Below, one piece after another: positions 1 through 7,195 of a stretch of 8,138 nucleotides of DNA. The DNA is taken from positions 1-8,138 of the forward strand of contig DAOVOW010000073.1 in assembly GCA_030629485.1 (NCBI GenBank), read 5' to 3'. The position numbers and the translations under genes were made by a program. Source of the DNA: a bacterium (GTDB taxonomy: Bacteria; Zixibacteria; MSB-5A5; GN15; FEB-12). The notes below the pieces were generated by a model. The model saw only the letters and a program-made list of their open reading frames with translations, was not told the origin of the DNA and did not search any database. Numbering within the stretch: position 1 is the first letter of the stretch; each line of letters opens with the position of its first letter.

Positions 1-1
1 C

Positions 2-919
2 CCGGAGCAATCTCGCGGCAAAGCGATCCACGAAGTAGCCCGTATCCCCTCGCTGTTAGGGTTTGTCGAAAAGGCGCTGCACAATTCCGATACTACTGAG
101 ATGGAAATCGACCTGCCGGGCCCGGATGAAAGATATCTTCAAGTGCACAGTGCCGCGCTGAAGGATAGTGTGGGCGAAGGTGTCGGTATCGTCTTGGTAT
201 TCAACGACATCACCAGGCTGAAGGAATTGGAGAGCGTCCGTCGTGATTTTGTAGCGAATGTCTCACACGAGTTAAGAACACCCATTACGGCAATAACCGG
301 ATCGGTGGAAACTCTCCTCGAAGGTGCTCAGAACAACCCAGAAGACAACAAACGATTTCTTGAGATGATAGCAAGGCACTCCGACCGGCTCAACAGCCTG
401 GTCGATGACCTGTTGTTACTAGCGCGCTTTGAGAGCGAGGTGGAGTCGGACGATGTAGAACTGAGGCGTAGCCGATTGTCAGACGTTCTGCAGGTTTCGA
501 TACAGGCATGCCAGGAGACAGCCAGACAACGCCAAGTCGTCGTTACTTGCTCCTGCGATCCCGGCTTGGAAGCAAATGTGAATCAAAGCCAGTTTGAGCA
601 CGCGGTCTCCAATCTCATTGACAATGCCATCAAGTACAGTGAAAAAGGCTCCAGTGTTACTGTAAAGGCAATCGCCACCGTCCAAGAAATTATGGTCTCA
701 GTGCAGGATCATGGGGTAGGCATTGCCGCCGAGCACTTGCCACGTCTTTTTGAGCGGTTCTACCGAGTTGAGAAGTCCCGAAGTCGAGAGGCTGGCGGAA
801 CCGGCTTGGGTCTGGCCATCGTTAAGCATGTTGTAGTTGCGCACGGTGGGCGGGTCAGTGTTGACAGCACTCCCGGCGAGGGGAGCACATTCAATATTTA
901 TCTTCCTGTGCGGCAATAA
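2..919 (+). CDS. phoR: Phosphate-regulon sensor histidine kinase PhoR, C-terminal part (5' end outside window)
   Basis: This is the C-terminal part of a PhoR-type sensor kinase, which autophosphorylates under phosphate limitation and passes the phosphate to a PhoB/PhoP response regulator. The frame is open to the left edge. The first in-frame ATG (base 101) lies inside a PAS domain, so it is not the true start, and 305 residues are visible. Visible residues 1 to about 70 are the end of the PAS domain (ending in VLVFNDIT). The H-box VSHELRTP follows, with the phospho-accepting His at bases 266-268 (residue 89). The ATPase domain has an N-box (NLIDNAIKYS, about 204-213), a G1 box (DHGVGI), an F-box (LFERFYRV) and a G2 box (GGTGLGLAI). 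All catalytic motifs are intact. The family name rests on the PAS-HisKA-HATPase order and on the adjacent pst-phoU genes. Membrane segments and any phoB gene would lie upstream of the window. Confidence 0.9.
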   Translation, partial: PEQSRGKAIHEVARIPSLLGFVEKALHNSDTTEMEIDLPGPDERYLQVHSAALKDSVGEGVGIVLVFNDITRLKELESVRRDFVANVSHELRTPITAITGSVETLLEGAQNNPEDNKRFLEMIARHSDRLNSLVDDLLLLARFESEVESDDVELRRSRLSDVLQVSIQACQETARQRQVVVTCSCDPGLEANVNQSQFEHAVSNLIDNAIKYSEKGSSVTVKAIATVQEIMVSVQDHGVGIAAEHLPRLFERFYRVEKSRSREAGGTGLGLAIVKHVVVAHGGRVSVDSTPGEGSTFNIYLPVRQ

Positions 920-968
920 GATCGCGCAGCCTTACTGTCTCCAGTGCCAGCCAACCGGGCGACAGAAA

Positions 969-1008
969 TACACCAATATCTAACTTGTCCTTAACATATT
1001 CTTAACAT
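969..1008 (+). promoter_or_regulatory. Tandem Pho-box-like operator upstream of the porin-pst genes
   Basis: A perfect 8-bp direct repeat, CTTAACAT, occurs at 990-997 and 1001-1008, so the TTAACA cores (991-996 and 1002-1007) are exactly 11 bp apart. Two weaker hexamers continue the same 11-bp phase upstream: CTAACT at 980-985 and TACACC at 969-974. An 11-bp period (one helical turn) is the known layout of PhoB/PhoP operators; the TT(A/C/T)ACA core is the form described for Bacillus PhoP rather than the CTGTCA core of enteric PhoB. The site lies 59 bp upstream of the porin start and just after phoR. A weak -10-like ACTAAT occurs at 1016-1021, which would place the -35 region inside the repeats, as expected for an activated Pho promoter. 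Regulator binding is inferred. Confidence 0.65.
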
Positions 1009-1066
1009 CCTGAGTACTAATTTGCCTGCGTATGGGTTGTATTAACATTCAACTAGTGGAGGTACT

Positions 1067-2203
1067 ATGGAATACGTGCTCAAGAGCACGCTGGTGAGAG
1101 CACTGCTTCTATCGCTAACAGCAGTGGTAGTGTTCGCTCAGGCCGGAATGGCGGGAAACTGGTGGGAGAAGGTCAAGATCAAAGGAGATCTTCGCTATCG
1201 TCATGAAATGATTGACAAGGAAGACAAGGATGCCCGCTACAGGCATCGCGTTCGTGCCCGTCTCGGCATCTTTGGTGATGTCTCACCGTATACTAAAGTG
1301 GGTATCCAACTCGCCACCGGTTCTGACGACCCTGTATCGACCAACCAGACTCTGGATGGAGCTTTTAGCACTAAACAGATCGGCATCGATCTCGCCTACT
1401 TCGAAGCAAGTCACCCCCGGTTGCCGGGCTTGAATGTAAAGGGTGGCAAGTTCAAGAATCCGTTCTTCAAGCCGGGAAAATCAGAGTTGATATGGGATGG
1501 CGACTGGAATCCGGAAGGTGGCGTGGCCGCGTTCAAGAAGAAATCAGGCGACTTCGACCTGACTTTGATAGGCGCCGGACTCTGGATCGACGAGCGTTCC
1601 TCCTCTGATGATTCATACATCGCAGCCGGTCAGGCGGTGGGTCGCATCCATTTCAACGAGAAAAAGTCACACGTGGCAATCGGTGGTAGTATTTTCAACT
1701 ATGTCAACGCAGAGGGTTTTGAGCCGTTTTTTGACCATGATGATGCAATGGGCAACTCAATTGTAGAGGCCGTTTCGGGTGAAGACACGGTTGAAGTGTA
1801 TGCAAGTGGTTTTGAACTCATGGAGCTATTTGGCGAATTCACGCACAAGTTCGAGAGCACTCCAGTTACTGTCATGTTTGATTACGTGACCAACAGCGCG
1901 GCGGATAGTCTCAATACCGGCTGGCTCTTTGGTTTGCGGGTGGGCAAGGCCAAGAAACCGGGATCCTGGGAGTTCCGATACATCTACCGCAATCTTGAAG
2001 CAGATGCGGTCCTGGGGATGTTTACAGACTCGGACTTCCGAGGTGGTGGCACGGATGCTAAGGGGCACGAGGTCGGAGGGGCCATTCAACTGGCAGCTAA
2101 TACCGCATTCAAGGCAAGCTACTTCATAAACGAGATCGGTCTGGAAGCAGAGGAAACCGAGGGTTTCAACCGAATGCAAATAGACCTCCAATTGAAGTTT
2201 TAG
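1067..2203 (+). CDS. Outer-membrane beta-barrel porin, probably phosphate-starvation induced
   Basis: This is a 378-residue predicted outer-membrane porin. Residues 1-29 form a signal peptide (Lys6/Arg11, then a hydrophobic run, with likely cleavage after GMA). The mature part has alternating amphipathic strands rich in aromatic residues and ends in LQLKF, whose C-terminal Phe is the usual signal for barrel insertion by the BAM complex. The early segment with RYRHRVRARLGIFG resembles the Porin_5 / 'putative porin' type found in diderm candidate phyla. The ATG start is supported by GGAGG at 1058-1062, 4 nt upstream. It is the first gene after the Pho-box-like repeats and sits 35 nt before pstS, so it is probably co-transcribed with the phosphate transporter. 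By analogy with PhoE and OprP, it would admit phosphate or other anions. Lys/Arg-rich stretches (residues 35-67 and 126-139) fit an anion channel, but selectivity is inferred. Confidence 0.8.
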   Translation: MEYVLKSTLVRALLLSLTAVVVFAQAGMAGNWWEKVKIKGDLRYRHEMIDKEDKDARYRHRVRARLGIFGDVSPYTKVGIQLATGSDDPVSTNQTLDGAFSTKQIGIDLAYFEASHPRLPGLNVKGGKFKNPFFKPGKSELIWDGDWNPEGGVAAFKKKSGDFDLTLIGAGLWIDERSSSDDSYIAAGQAVGRIHFNEKKSHVAIGGSIFNYVNAEGFEPFFDHDDAMGNSIVEAVSGEDTVEVYASGFELMELFGEFTHKFESTPVTVMFDYVTNSAADSLNTGWLFGLRVGKAKKPGSWEFRYIYRNLEADAVLGMFTDSDFRGGGTDAKGHEVGGAIQLAANTAFKASYFINEIGLEAEETEGFNRMQIDLQLKF

Positions 2204-2238
2204 AGACAATACAGCAACTATAGAGGAAGGAGACGATC

Positions 2239-3090
2239 GTGAAACAGGTGGTGATAATCGGAATGGTGCTGGTTTTTGCCTGCGGTATGCTGGTGGCTGG
2301 CAACTCGATTACAATCAAGGGTTCTGATACGCTCGTGCGACTCGGTCAGCGTTGGGCGGAAGAGTACATGAAAGAGAACCCGGATGTTGTGATCCAGGTT
2401 TCAGGGGGTGGTTCCGGTACGGGCATCGCTGCGTTGCTGAACAGCGCAACCGACATCTGTGAGGCTTCGCGCGATATGAAGGAGAAAGAATACAAACTGG
2501 CTGAGCAAAAAGGTATCAAGCCGTATAGAATCTCAGTAGCTCTTGACGGCATCGCCGTCTTCCTGCACGAAGCCAACCCGGTTAAGGAACTCAGCTTCGC
2601 ACAATTGAAGGGCATCTATACCGGGGCCATAACGAACTGGAAAGAAGTTGGCGGTGAGGATGCTCGTATCATTCTTTATGGTCGCGAGAACAACTCCGGA
2701 ACCTACGCTTTCTTCAAGAAACAAGTTCTGAACAAGGAAGACTATTCGGAATACACTCAGACATTGCCAGGTACGGCTGCTGTCGTCAATGCTGTCTCGA
2801 AAGACAAGAACGGAATCGGCTACGGTGGTATTGCCTGGGCAACCGGAGTAAAGTTTGCCGCAGTACGCGAGACCGATAACGATCCGGCAGTGCTGCCAAC
2901 GGCAGAAACCGTCTCCAACGGTAACTACCCAATCTCCCGTGATCTGTACTGGTTCTTCAACGGCAAACCGGTCAGCGAATTGAAGAAGCTGGTTAACTGG
3001 GCGCTTTCTGAAGAAGGTCAGAAGGTTGCTATTGCAATGGACTACGTCCCACTGCCTAAAGAGCGCGCTCTGGCTGAGATGCTGGATTAG
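2239..3090 (+). CDS. pstS: Periplasmic phosphate-binding protein PstS
   Basis: PstS is the high-affinity phosphate receptor of the PstSCAB ABC importer. The 283-residue product starts at GTG, supported by a strong AAGGAG at 2227-2232 with 6-nt spacing. Residues 1-20 are a signal peptide with probable cleavage after LVA. There is a Cys at position 15 (VFAC), but Phe at -2 makes a lipoprotein box unlikely. Ligand-binding segments of the PBP-like family are visible: KGSDTL (27-32), SGGGSGTGIAAL (55-66), ASRDMK (76-81) and the GRENNSGTYAFF loop (148-159). The length is on the short side but normal for the compact PstS subfamily. It lies 35 nt after the porin gene and is followed by an 87-nt gap with hairpins before pstC. 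That layout would allow more binding protein than permease to be made. Confidence 0.95.
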   Translation: MKQVVIIGMVLVFACGMLVAGNSITIKGSDTLVRLGQRWAEEYMKENPDVVIQVSGGGSGTGIAALLNSATDICEASRDMKEKEYKLAEQKGIKPYRISVALDGIAVFLHEANPVKELSFAQLKGIYTGAITNWKEVGGEDARIILYGRENNSGTYAFFKKQVLNKEDYSEYTQTLPGTAAVVNAVSKDKNGIGYGGIAWATGVKFAAVRETDNDPAVLPTAETVSNGNYPISRDLYWFFNGKPVSELKKLVNWALSEEGQKVAIAMDYVPLPKERALAEMLD

Positions 3091-3109
3091 TGTAACTCGA
3101 CAGTCCCCC

Positions 3110-3158
3110 TTGGTTGGCTGGCAACAATAGAGGCGCGACGTTCCCTGGGCGTTGCGCC
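3110..3158 (+). other. Two tandem hairpins in the pstS-pstC gap (possible attenuator or mRNA stabiliser)
   Basis: The 87-nt gap after pstS holds two inverted repeats. The stronger is GGCGCGACG (3132-3140) paired with CGTTGCGCC (3150-3158): a 9-bp stem with one G-U pair and a 9-nt loop. A weaker one upstream pairs TTGGTTG (3110-3116) with CAACAA (3122-3127), with one bulged G. No T-run follows the GC-rich stem, so it is not a standard intrinsic terminator. A likely role is to protect the 3' end of pstS mRNA or reduce read-through into pstC; this is inferred from position. Confidence 0.5.
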
Positions 3159-3177
3159 ACATGTTAGTTGAGAACGA

Positions 3178-4137
3178 ATGGAACAACTGATATTCAAACC
3201 AAAGTCGCGATGGCGCGAGTTCTTTGGCGAGAAACTGATCTCGGTCAATGCCTTCGTAGCCCTGATTGCTATTCTGTTGATCTTTGTGTTCATCTTCAAA
3301 GAAGCCATTCCAATCTTTGTCGATGACTACGTGAAAGAAGACGCCAGTCTGGACAAGATGGTGTTCAAACAGCAGTACTACGAAGGGCGGGAAGCGAAAT
3401 GGTCCTGGCAACCGAACTCGGAGGTACCAAAGTTCTCTCTCTGGCCTCTGTTTATCGGCACCCTGAAGGCTTCACTGGTAGCTATGCTGTTTGCCGTTCC
3501 TCTCGGTGTCGGGGCAGCGATTTACTGCTCGGAGTTTGCTTCCCGGCGCATACGTGAGATTATCAAACCCGCGATAGAAATGCTGGCTGCAATTCCCTCA
3601 GTTGTTCTCGGCTTCTTTGCTCTGATGGTTTTGGCAACTGCTCTGCAGAATACGCTGGGACTGACATTCAGGCTGAACGCCATCAACGCCGGCATTGCTC
3701 TTGGTCTGGCGGTGATTCCCATTGTGTTCACCGTGGCTGAAGATGCGATGACTTCAGTGCCACATTCACTTCGCGACGCAGCCACTGCACTGGGTGCCAA
3801 CCCCTGGCAAGTTTCATTAACTACGGTTCTACCGGCTGCGATTCCCGGCATTTCCGCCGGTGTAGTGCTTGGCTTCGGTCGCGCAGTCGGCGAGACAATG
3901 ATTGTGCTTATGGCCTCTGGTAACGCGGCAATTGTCTCAGCAAGTTTTCTTGATTCGGTGCGAACCTTCTCTGCCACCATCGCCGCCGAACTGGCCGAAG
4001 TAGTGTTTGGCGATACCCATTATCATGTACTGTTTATGATCGGGTCGCTGCTGTTTGTGTTCACATTCCTGATAAACCTCGGTGGTGACATCGTTTTGAC
4101 CCGACTCAAAGAACGGTTACAAGGGAAGGCGACATGA
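3178..4137 (+). CDS. pstC: Phosphate ABC transporter permease PstC
   Basis: PstC is one of the two inner-membrane permease subunits of the phosphate importer. The product has 319 residues and about six membrane segments (near 23-45, 92-116, 138-158, 170-190, 221-247 and 285-308), with a hydrophilic loop of about 45 residues after the first. The EAA coupling loop, which docks on the ATPase, is clear: DAATALGANPWQ with VLPAAIPGI (about 200-225), followed by GFGRAVGETM, a PstC hallmark. The start is well bounded because an in-frame TGA (3169-3171) lies three codons upstream. The ribosome site is weak (GAGA at 3170-3173), consistent with lower output than pstS. It overlaps pstA by 4 nt (ATGA), which suggests translational coupling. 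Confidence 0.95.
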   Translation: MEQLIFKPKSRWREFFGEKLISVNAFVALIAILLIFVFIFKEAIPIFVDDYVKEDASLDKMVFKQQYYEGREAKWSWQPNSEVPKFSLWPLFIGTLKASLVAMLFAVPLGVGAAIYCSEFASRRIREIIKPAIEMLAAIPSVVLGFFALMVLATALQNTLGLTFRLNAINAGIALGLAVIPIVFTVAEDAMTSVPHSLRDAATALGANPWQVSLTTVLPAAIPGISAGVVLGFGRAVGETMIVLMASGNAAIVSASFLDSVRTFSATIAAELAEVVFGDTHYHVLFMIGSLLFVFTFLINLGGDIVLTRLKERLQGKAT

Positions 4138-5099
4138 AGACGATAGAGTTGCAGCCAAACACCAACTCTTTGGAAGTGGTTGGTCATCTGAAATTCGGAC
4201 GCAAGCGTCGGGGGTTTATTCCCCGGGGCCTGACTTTCCTGGCCGTGCTGATAATTCTTCTCATGCTGGCAGTCATCATAGGCAACATCGTCATCGGTGG
4301 CATTGGTACCATCAGCTGGGAATTCCTGACCCATCCTCCTGAACAAGGCATGGAAGCCGGTGGTGTATTCCCGGCTATCTTCGGTACCGTGGCCCTGGTG
4401 ATCCTGATGGTCATTGCAGTAATTCCGATCGGTGTGTTTACGGCCATCTATCTGCAGGAGTACACATCGCCGAAGTCGCGAATCACTCGTCTGATCCGGA
4501 TCGCCATCAATAACCTGGCAGGAGTGCCTTCGATTGTTTTCGGTCTTTTCGGTCTCGGTTTTTTCATTGCGTTTGTTGGCGGTGGATTGGATTTGCTGTT
4601 CTATCCCGAAGAAGGACCGGTGTGGGGTCAACCGGCAATCATATGGGCTTCGCTGACACTAGCCCTGCTTACCCTGCCGGTTGTAATTATATCGACCGAA
4701 GAGGCGTTGCGTATGATCCCACGCGAACTTCGCGAAGCCAGTTACGCTCTCGGTGGCACTAAATTGCAGACGATCTGGCGCATTATCATTCCCCAGGCAA
4801 CGCCGGGCATTCTGACTGGTTCCATCCTGGCAGTGTCACGAGGGGCGGGCGAAGTCGCCCCGATTATGTTCACGGGTGCAGCTTATTATCTACCCTACCT
4901 GCCAACCAAACTAAACGATCAGTTCATGGAACTGGGGTATCACGTATATGTCATGGCAACGCAGTCACCGGATATTGAAGCCACCAAGCCACTCCTTTAC
5001 GGAACGGTCCTGGTACTGTTGTTGTTAACGTTTTCTTTGAATTCAGTAGCGATCCTGATTCGATCGCGGATGAGGAGAAGCCGTGTCAGCGCCCAGTAA
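4134..5099 (+). CDS. pstA: Phosphate ABC transporter permease PstA
   Basis: PstA is the second permease subunit and pairs with PstC to form the phosphate channel. The 321-residue product has a basic N-terminus (RKRR at about 23-26) followed by membrane segments near 33-55, 83-107, 125-149, 168-187, 225-247 and 286-310. The EAA loop reads [13 protein letters not shown] with [10 protein letters not shown] (about 200-226), and the PstA-typical [10 protein letters not shown] follows at 235-244. The ATG lies within the pstC stop (ATGA overlap) and has GGGAAGG at 4123-4129, 4 nt upstream. Its 3' end overlaps pstB by 17 nt. Confidence 0.95.
   Translation: MKTIELQPNTNSLEVVGHLKFGRKRRGFIPRGLTFLAVLIILLMLAVIIGNIVIGGIGTISWEFLTHPPEQGMEAGGVFPAIFGTVALVILMVIAVIPIGVFTAIYLQEYTSPKSRITRLIRIAINNLAGVPSIVFGLFGLGFFIAFVGGGLDLLFYPEEGPVWGQPAIIWASLTLALLTLPVVIISTEEALRMIPRELREASYALGGTKLQTIWRIIIPQATPGILTGSILAVSRGAGEVAPIMFTGAAYYLPYLPTKLNDQFMELGYHVYVMATQSPDIEATKPLLYGTVLVLLLLTFSLNSVAILIRSRMRRSRVSAQ
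5073..5077 (+). promoter_or_regulatory. Ribosome binding site that fixes the GTG start of pstB
   Basis: AGGAG at 5073-5077 lies inside the end of pstA, 5 nt before the GTG at 5083. The alternative in-frame ATG at 5110 has no comparable site, so the longer pstB reading frame is preferred. Confidence 0.7.
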
Positions 5100-5916
5100 T
5101 ACCGACAGCATGAAGGTTCTGAGTGTCACAACGGCGGTATCGGACGAGTTGCAGCCAGATATCAAATCCAAGATGATTGTCGAAAACCTGAATTTCTCGT
5201 ACGGTAGCGTTCAGGCATTGTTTGATATCTCGATGAAGATCAGGCGAAACCGCGTGACCGCATTGATCGGTCCCTCTGGCTGCGGCAAGTCAACTTTCCT
5301 GCGAGTGCTCAATCGGATGAATGAGACTATTCCCGGGACCAGCATGGAAGGCACGGTACTGCTTGACGGCCGCAATATCTATGAAGACTTCGACGACCCA
5401 TCTGCGATTCGCACCCGCGTCGGGATGGTTTTTCAAAAGTCAAACCCCTTTCCAAAGTCGATCTTCGACAATGTTGCCTATGGTTTGCGTGTCAACGGTA
5501 TCAAGAACAAGCAATTGATCCATCAGGTTGTTGAGCAGTCGCTAAGGCAGGCAGCACTCTGGGAAGAGGTGAAGGACAAGTTGGATAATAGCGCATTTAT
5601 GCTTTCGGGCGGTCAACAGCAGCGGCTATGTATAGCCAGGGCGTTAGCGATCAGACCGGAAGTGATCCTCATGGATGAGCCGGCCTCGGCGCTCGACCCG
5701 ATATCAACGGCGAAGATCGAGGATCTGATCGGAGAATTGCGAAAACAGTACACAATCGTCATCGTCACGCACAATATGCAACAGGCAGCACGAGTCTCTG
5801 ATCATACCGGCTTTTTCTATGAGGGGCGTTTGATTGAATACGGACCTACCAAACAGATATTCACAAGACCGGCTAGGAAAAAGACGGAAGACTACGTTAC
5901 CGGAAGATTCGGTTAA
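5083..5916 (+). CDS. pstB: Phosphate ABC transporter ATP-binding protein PstB
   Basis: PstB is the cytoplasmic ATPase that powers PstCA (ATP-driven phosphate import). All nucleotide-binding motifs are present in the 277-residue product: Walker [10 protein letters not shown] (63-71), Q-loop FQKSNPFP (Gln118), signature LSGGQQQR (174-181), Walker B VILMDEP with catalytic Glu199, D-loop SALD (202-205) and switch His230. The [15 protein letters not shown] segment and the C-terminal [10 protein letters not shown] are PstB-specific. The GTG start has a strong ribosome site; it adds about 28 N-terminal residues (Ser/Thr-rich, no recognisable motif) before the conserved [11 protein letters not shown]. 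If the ATG at 5110 is used instead, the extension shrinks to about 20 residues. It overlaps pstA by 17 nt and is followed 15 nt later by phoU. Confidence 0.96.
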   Translation: MSAPSNTDSMKVLSVTTAVSDELQPDIKSKMIVENLNFSYGSVQALFDISMKIRRNRVTALIGPSGCGKSTFLRVLNRMNETIPGTSMEGTVLLDGRNIYEDFDDPSAIRTRVGMVFQKSNPFPKSIFDNVAYGLRVNGIKNKQLIHQVVEQSLRQAALWEEVKDKLDNSAFMLSGGQQQRLCIARALAIRPEVILMDEPASALDPISTAKIEDLIGELRKQYTIVIVTHNMQQAARVSDHTGFFYEGRLIEYGPTKQIFTRPARKKTEDYVTGRFG

Positions 5917-5931
5917 GTCAGGAAAGCAATC

Positions 5932-6594
5932 ATGACCAAACACTTTCAGAATGAGATCGAAAGACTCAAGAAAAAAATACTACGTCTCGCTGCAATGGTG
6001 GAAGAGGCATTGCAGAAGGCCGTAAAAGCCGCTACTGAGAGGAATATCGAACTGGCTGACAGAGTGATCGATTCAGATCAGGCTATCGACTCGTATGAAA
6101 TCGAAGTGGAGGAAGATTGCCTGAAGATTCTGGCACTTCATCAACCGGTTGCAGCCGATCTTCGGTACGTCGTAGCCGTCTTAAAAATTAACAGCGATCT
6201 TGAAAGGATCGCAGATCTGGCCGTTAATATCGCCGAAGGCGCCAGGGATCTAACCACACGATCCAACGGAACCCCTTCGTTTGATTTGGAATCTATGCTG
6301 GACGCCGCTACGATGATGGTCAAACAGAGTGTTGATGCCCTGGTGAAACATGATATTGTCATTGCACATGAGGTGATCCAGAGTGATGATCAAGTTGACG
6401 ATCTCCATAGAGAGGCTTACCGTTACGTGCAGAAACAGATTCAGGCTTATCCTGAGAACGTTGAGTCTCTTATCAGTCTGCTGAATATTACCAGGGATCT
6501 TGAGAGAATCGCAGATCACGCCACGAATATCGCCGAAGACGTCATCTACATGATCGAGGGCGAAATTGTGCGGCACCAGGATCGCGACAACTAG
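5932..6594 (+). CDS. phoU: Phosphate signalling/transport regulator PhoU
   Basis: PhoU is a cytoplasmic all-helical protein that links the PstSCAB transporter to PhoR, repressing the Pho response when phosphate is plentiful. The 220-residue product has the usual two-repeat three-helix-bundle architecture and normal length. Each repeat carries the acidic metal-cluster motif: DLERIADLAVNIAE (89-102) and DLERIADHATNIAED (189-203). The two motifs lie exactly 100 codons apart and are still alike at DNA level (about 37 of 45 bases, 6196-6240 against 6496-6540), reflecting the internal duplication of the family. The ATG has AGGAAAG at 5920-5926. It is the last gene of the phosphate cluster; genes beyond it are on the other strand. 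Confidence 0.95.
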   Translation: MTKHFQNEIERLKKKILRLAAMVEEALQKAVKAATERNIELADRVIDSDQAIDSYEIEVEEDCLKILALHQPVAADLRYVVAVLKINSDLERIADLAVNIAEGARDLTTRSNGTPSFDLESMLDAATMMVKQSVDALVKHDIVIAHEVIQSDDQVDDLHREAYRYVQKQIQAYPENVESLISLLNITRDLERIADHATNIAEDVIYMIEGEIVRHQDRDN

Positions 6595-6603
6595 CCCCAG
6601 AGT

Positions 6604-6665
6604 CTGACAGGAGTTCTCTACGATATGGTAGCCTTAGGATGCGTCTAAGGACAGTGCCGTGTCAG
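6604..6665. terminator. Nested inverted repeats after phoU; weak candidate transcription end
   Basis: CTGACA (6604-6609) pairs with TGTCAG (6660-6665). Inside it, CCTTAG (6632-6637) pairs with CTAAGG (6645-6650) around a 7-nt loop. The structure starts 10 nt after the phoU stop, between converging transcription units, which is where a bidirectional terminator would be expected. No T-run follows on either strand and the stems are short, so intrinsic termination is doubtful. Confidence 0.3.
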
Positions 6666-6732
6666 TCAACGGTGAATTTCTCATGTTTCCCCTCCTGCTC
6701 CTTTTGGTACTTCAGACGGGCAGTCAGAATAA

Positions 6733-6834
6733 TTAATCCAATTCAATGTGTGACATGTCGGTTTCCGCCGCCAGCTTGCAGGCCAGCGTCGTTTTCCCGG
6801 AGCAACTGGATCCTATGACGATTATGCGGTTCAT
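6733..6834 (-). pseudogene. Truncated P-loop kinase (adenylate-kinase-like NTPase) fragment
   Basis: A 33-residue reading frame begins MNRIIVIGSSCSGKTTLA and ends HIELD followed by TAA. It has an N-terminal beta-strand, a complete Walker A loop (GSSCSGKTT) and the HIELD strand. These are the opening residues of the small nucleotide-kinase-like ATPases annotated as AAA_17/AAA_18 or 'topology modulation' proteins. Those proteins run to roughly 170-200 residues, so nearly the whole enzyme, including the lid and Walker B regions, is missing. After the stop, another frame continues as ILTARLKYQKEQEGKHEKF and stops at 6662-6664; this may be a displaced C-terminal remnant, but I do not recognise it. 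No good ribosome site precedes the ATG. It lies 61 bp downstream of the tRNA on the same strand. I infer a decayed gene rather than a functional small protein. Confidence 0.6.
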
Positions 6835-6895
6835 GTGAGTGAAGCAAGGAGCAGATGCGCCCGGCACCAAATGAAAACTGCGGACCCAAATCAAA

Positions 6896-6969
6896 TACCC
6901 CCGGCAGGACTCGAACCTGCTACCCTCTGCTTAGAAGGCAGATGCTCTATCCGGATGAGCTACGGGGGC
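6896..6969 (-). tRNA. tRNA-Arg (anticodon UCU)
   Basis: This 74-nt gene folds into a complete cloverleaf. The acceptor stem is GCCCCCG (6963-6969) with CGGGGGT (6897-6903), closed by a G1-U72 wobble pair, and the discriminator is A (6896). The D-stem is GCTC/GAGC with GG in the loop. The anticodon stem TCTGC/GCAGA holds the loop CTTCTAA, with anticodon TCT at 6933-6935. The variable loop has five bases, and the T-arm is GCAGG/CCTGC around TTCGAGT. It reads AGA (and possibly AGG) arginine codons. The CCA end is not encoded. No clear terminator hairpin follows it. Confidence 0.95.
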
Positions 6970-7079
6970 ATCACATTATTCCAATCGACCGATACCGACC
7001 GGCAAATCTCTACACCGGCAAGATATGTGGTGATTGCGTGGTGGGCAATAGATAAAAACGGTCGTGATGCCGTCAAACT

Positions 7080-7116
7080 TCGACTTCGCTCGTGCCTCGA
7101 CTCCGCTCGGCATGAG
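7080..7116. repeat. Tandem 13-mer TCGACTYCGCTCG with hairpin
   Basis: TCGACTTCGCTCG (7080-7092) and TCGACTCCGCTCG (7097-7109) differ at one base and lie 17 bp apart. CTCGTGCC (7089-7096) can also pair with GGCATGAG (7109-7116), giving an 8-bp stem with one G-U pair around a 12-nt loop. Sequences of the CTTCGACTCCGCTC kind are abundant intergenic repeats in many bacterial genomes; copy number here cannot be judged from one window. Confidence 0.5.
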
Positions 7117-7195
7117 GTTCTGTTCTGGTAAGGGTGATGGACAATTCTAACTGTCGTCGGGTGACTCTGTCAGACGCAGACTCTCAAACCTCACG

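Noticed and set aside
101..919. ATG at 101 as the true start of the histidine kinase
   Set aside because: The frame is open back to base 2 and the upstream residues belong to the same PAS domain; the gene starts outside the window.
935..965. CTGTC/GACAG inverted repeat as a phoR terminator
   Set aside because: Only a 5-bp stem with a 21-nt loop and no T-run; too weak to call.
3161..3190. Nine-codon leader frame MLVENEWNN overlapping the pstC start
   Set aside because: No ribosome site and no regulatory codon pattern; most likely chance.
2533..3411. 292-residue minus-strand frame
   Set aside because: It lies antisense to pstS and pstC, both with intact family motifs; the composition is that of a shadow frame.
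4023..4631. 202-residue minus-strand frame
   Set aside because: It is antisense to the end of pstC and the start of pstA, with low-complexity His/Gln/Asp composition and no domain.
6835..7131. 98-residue plus-strand frame
   Set aside because: Its recognisable part (PPAGLEPATLCLEGRC) is the reverse complement of the tRNA-Arg gene, a well-known spurious translation.
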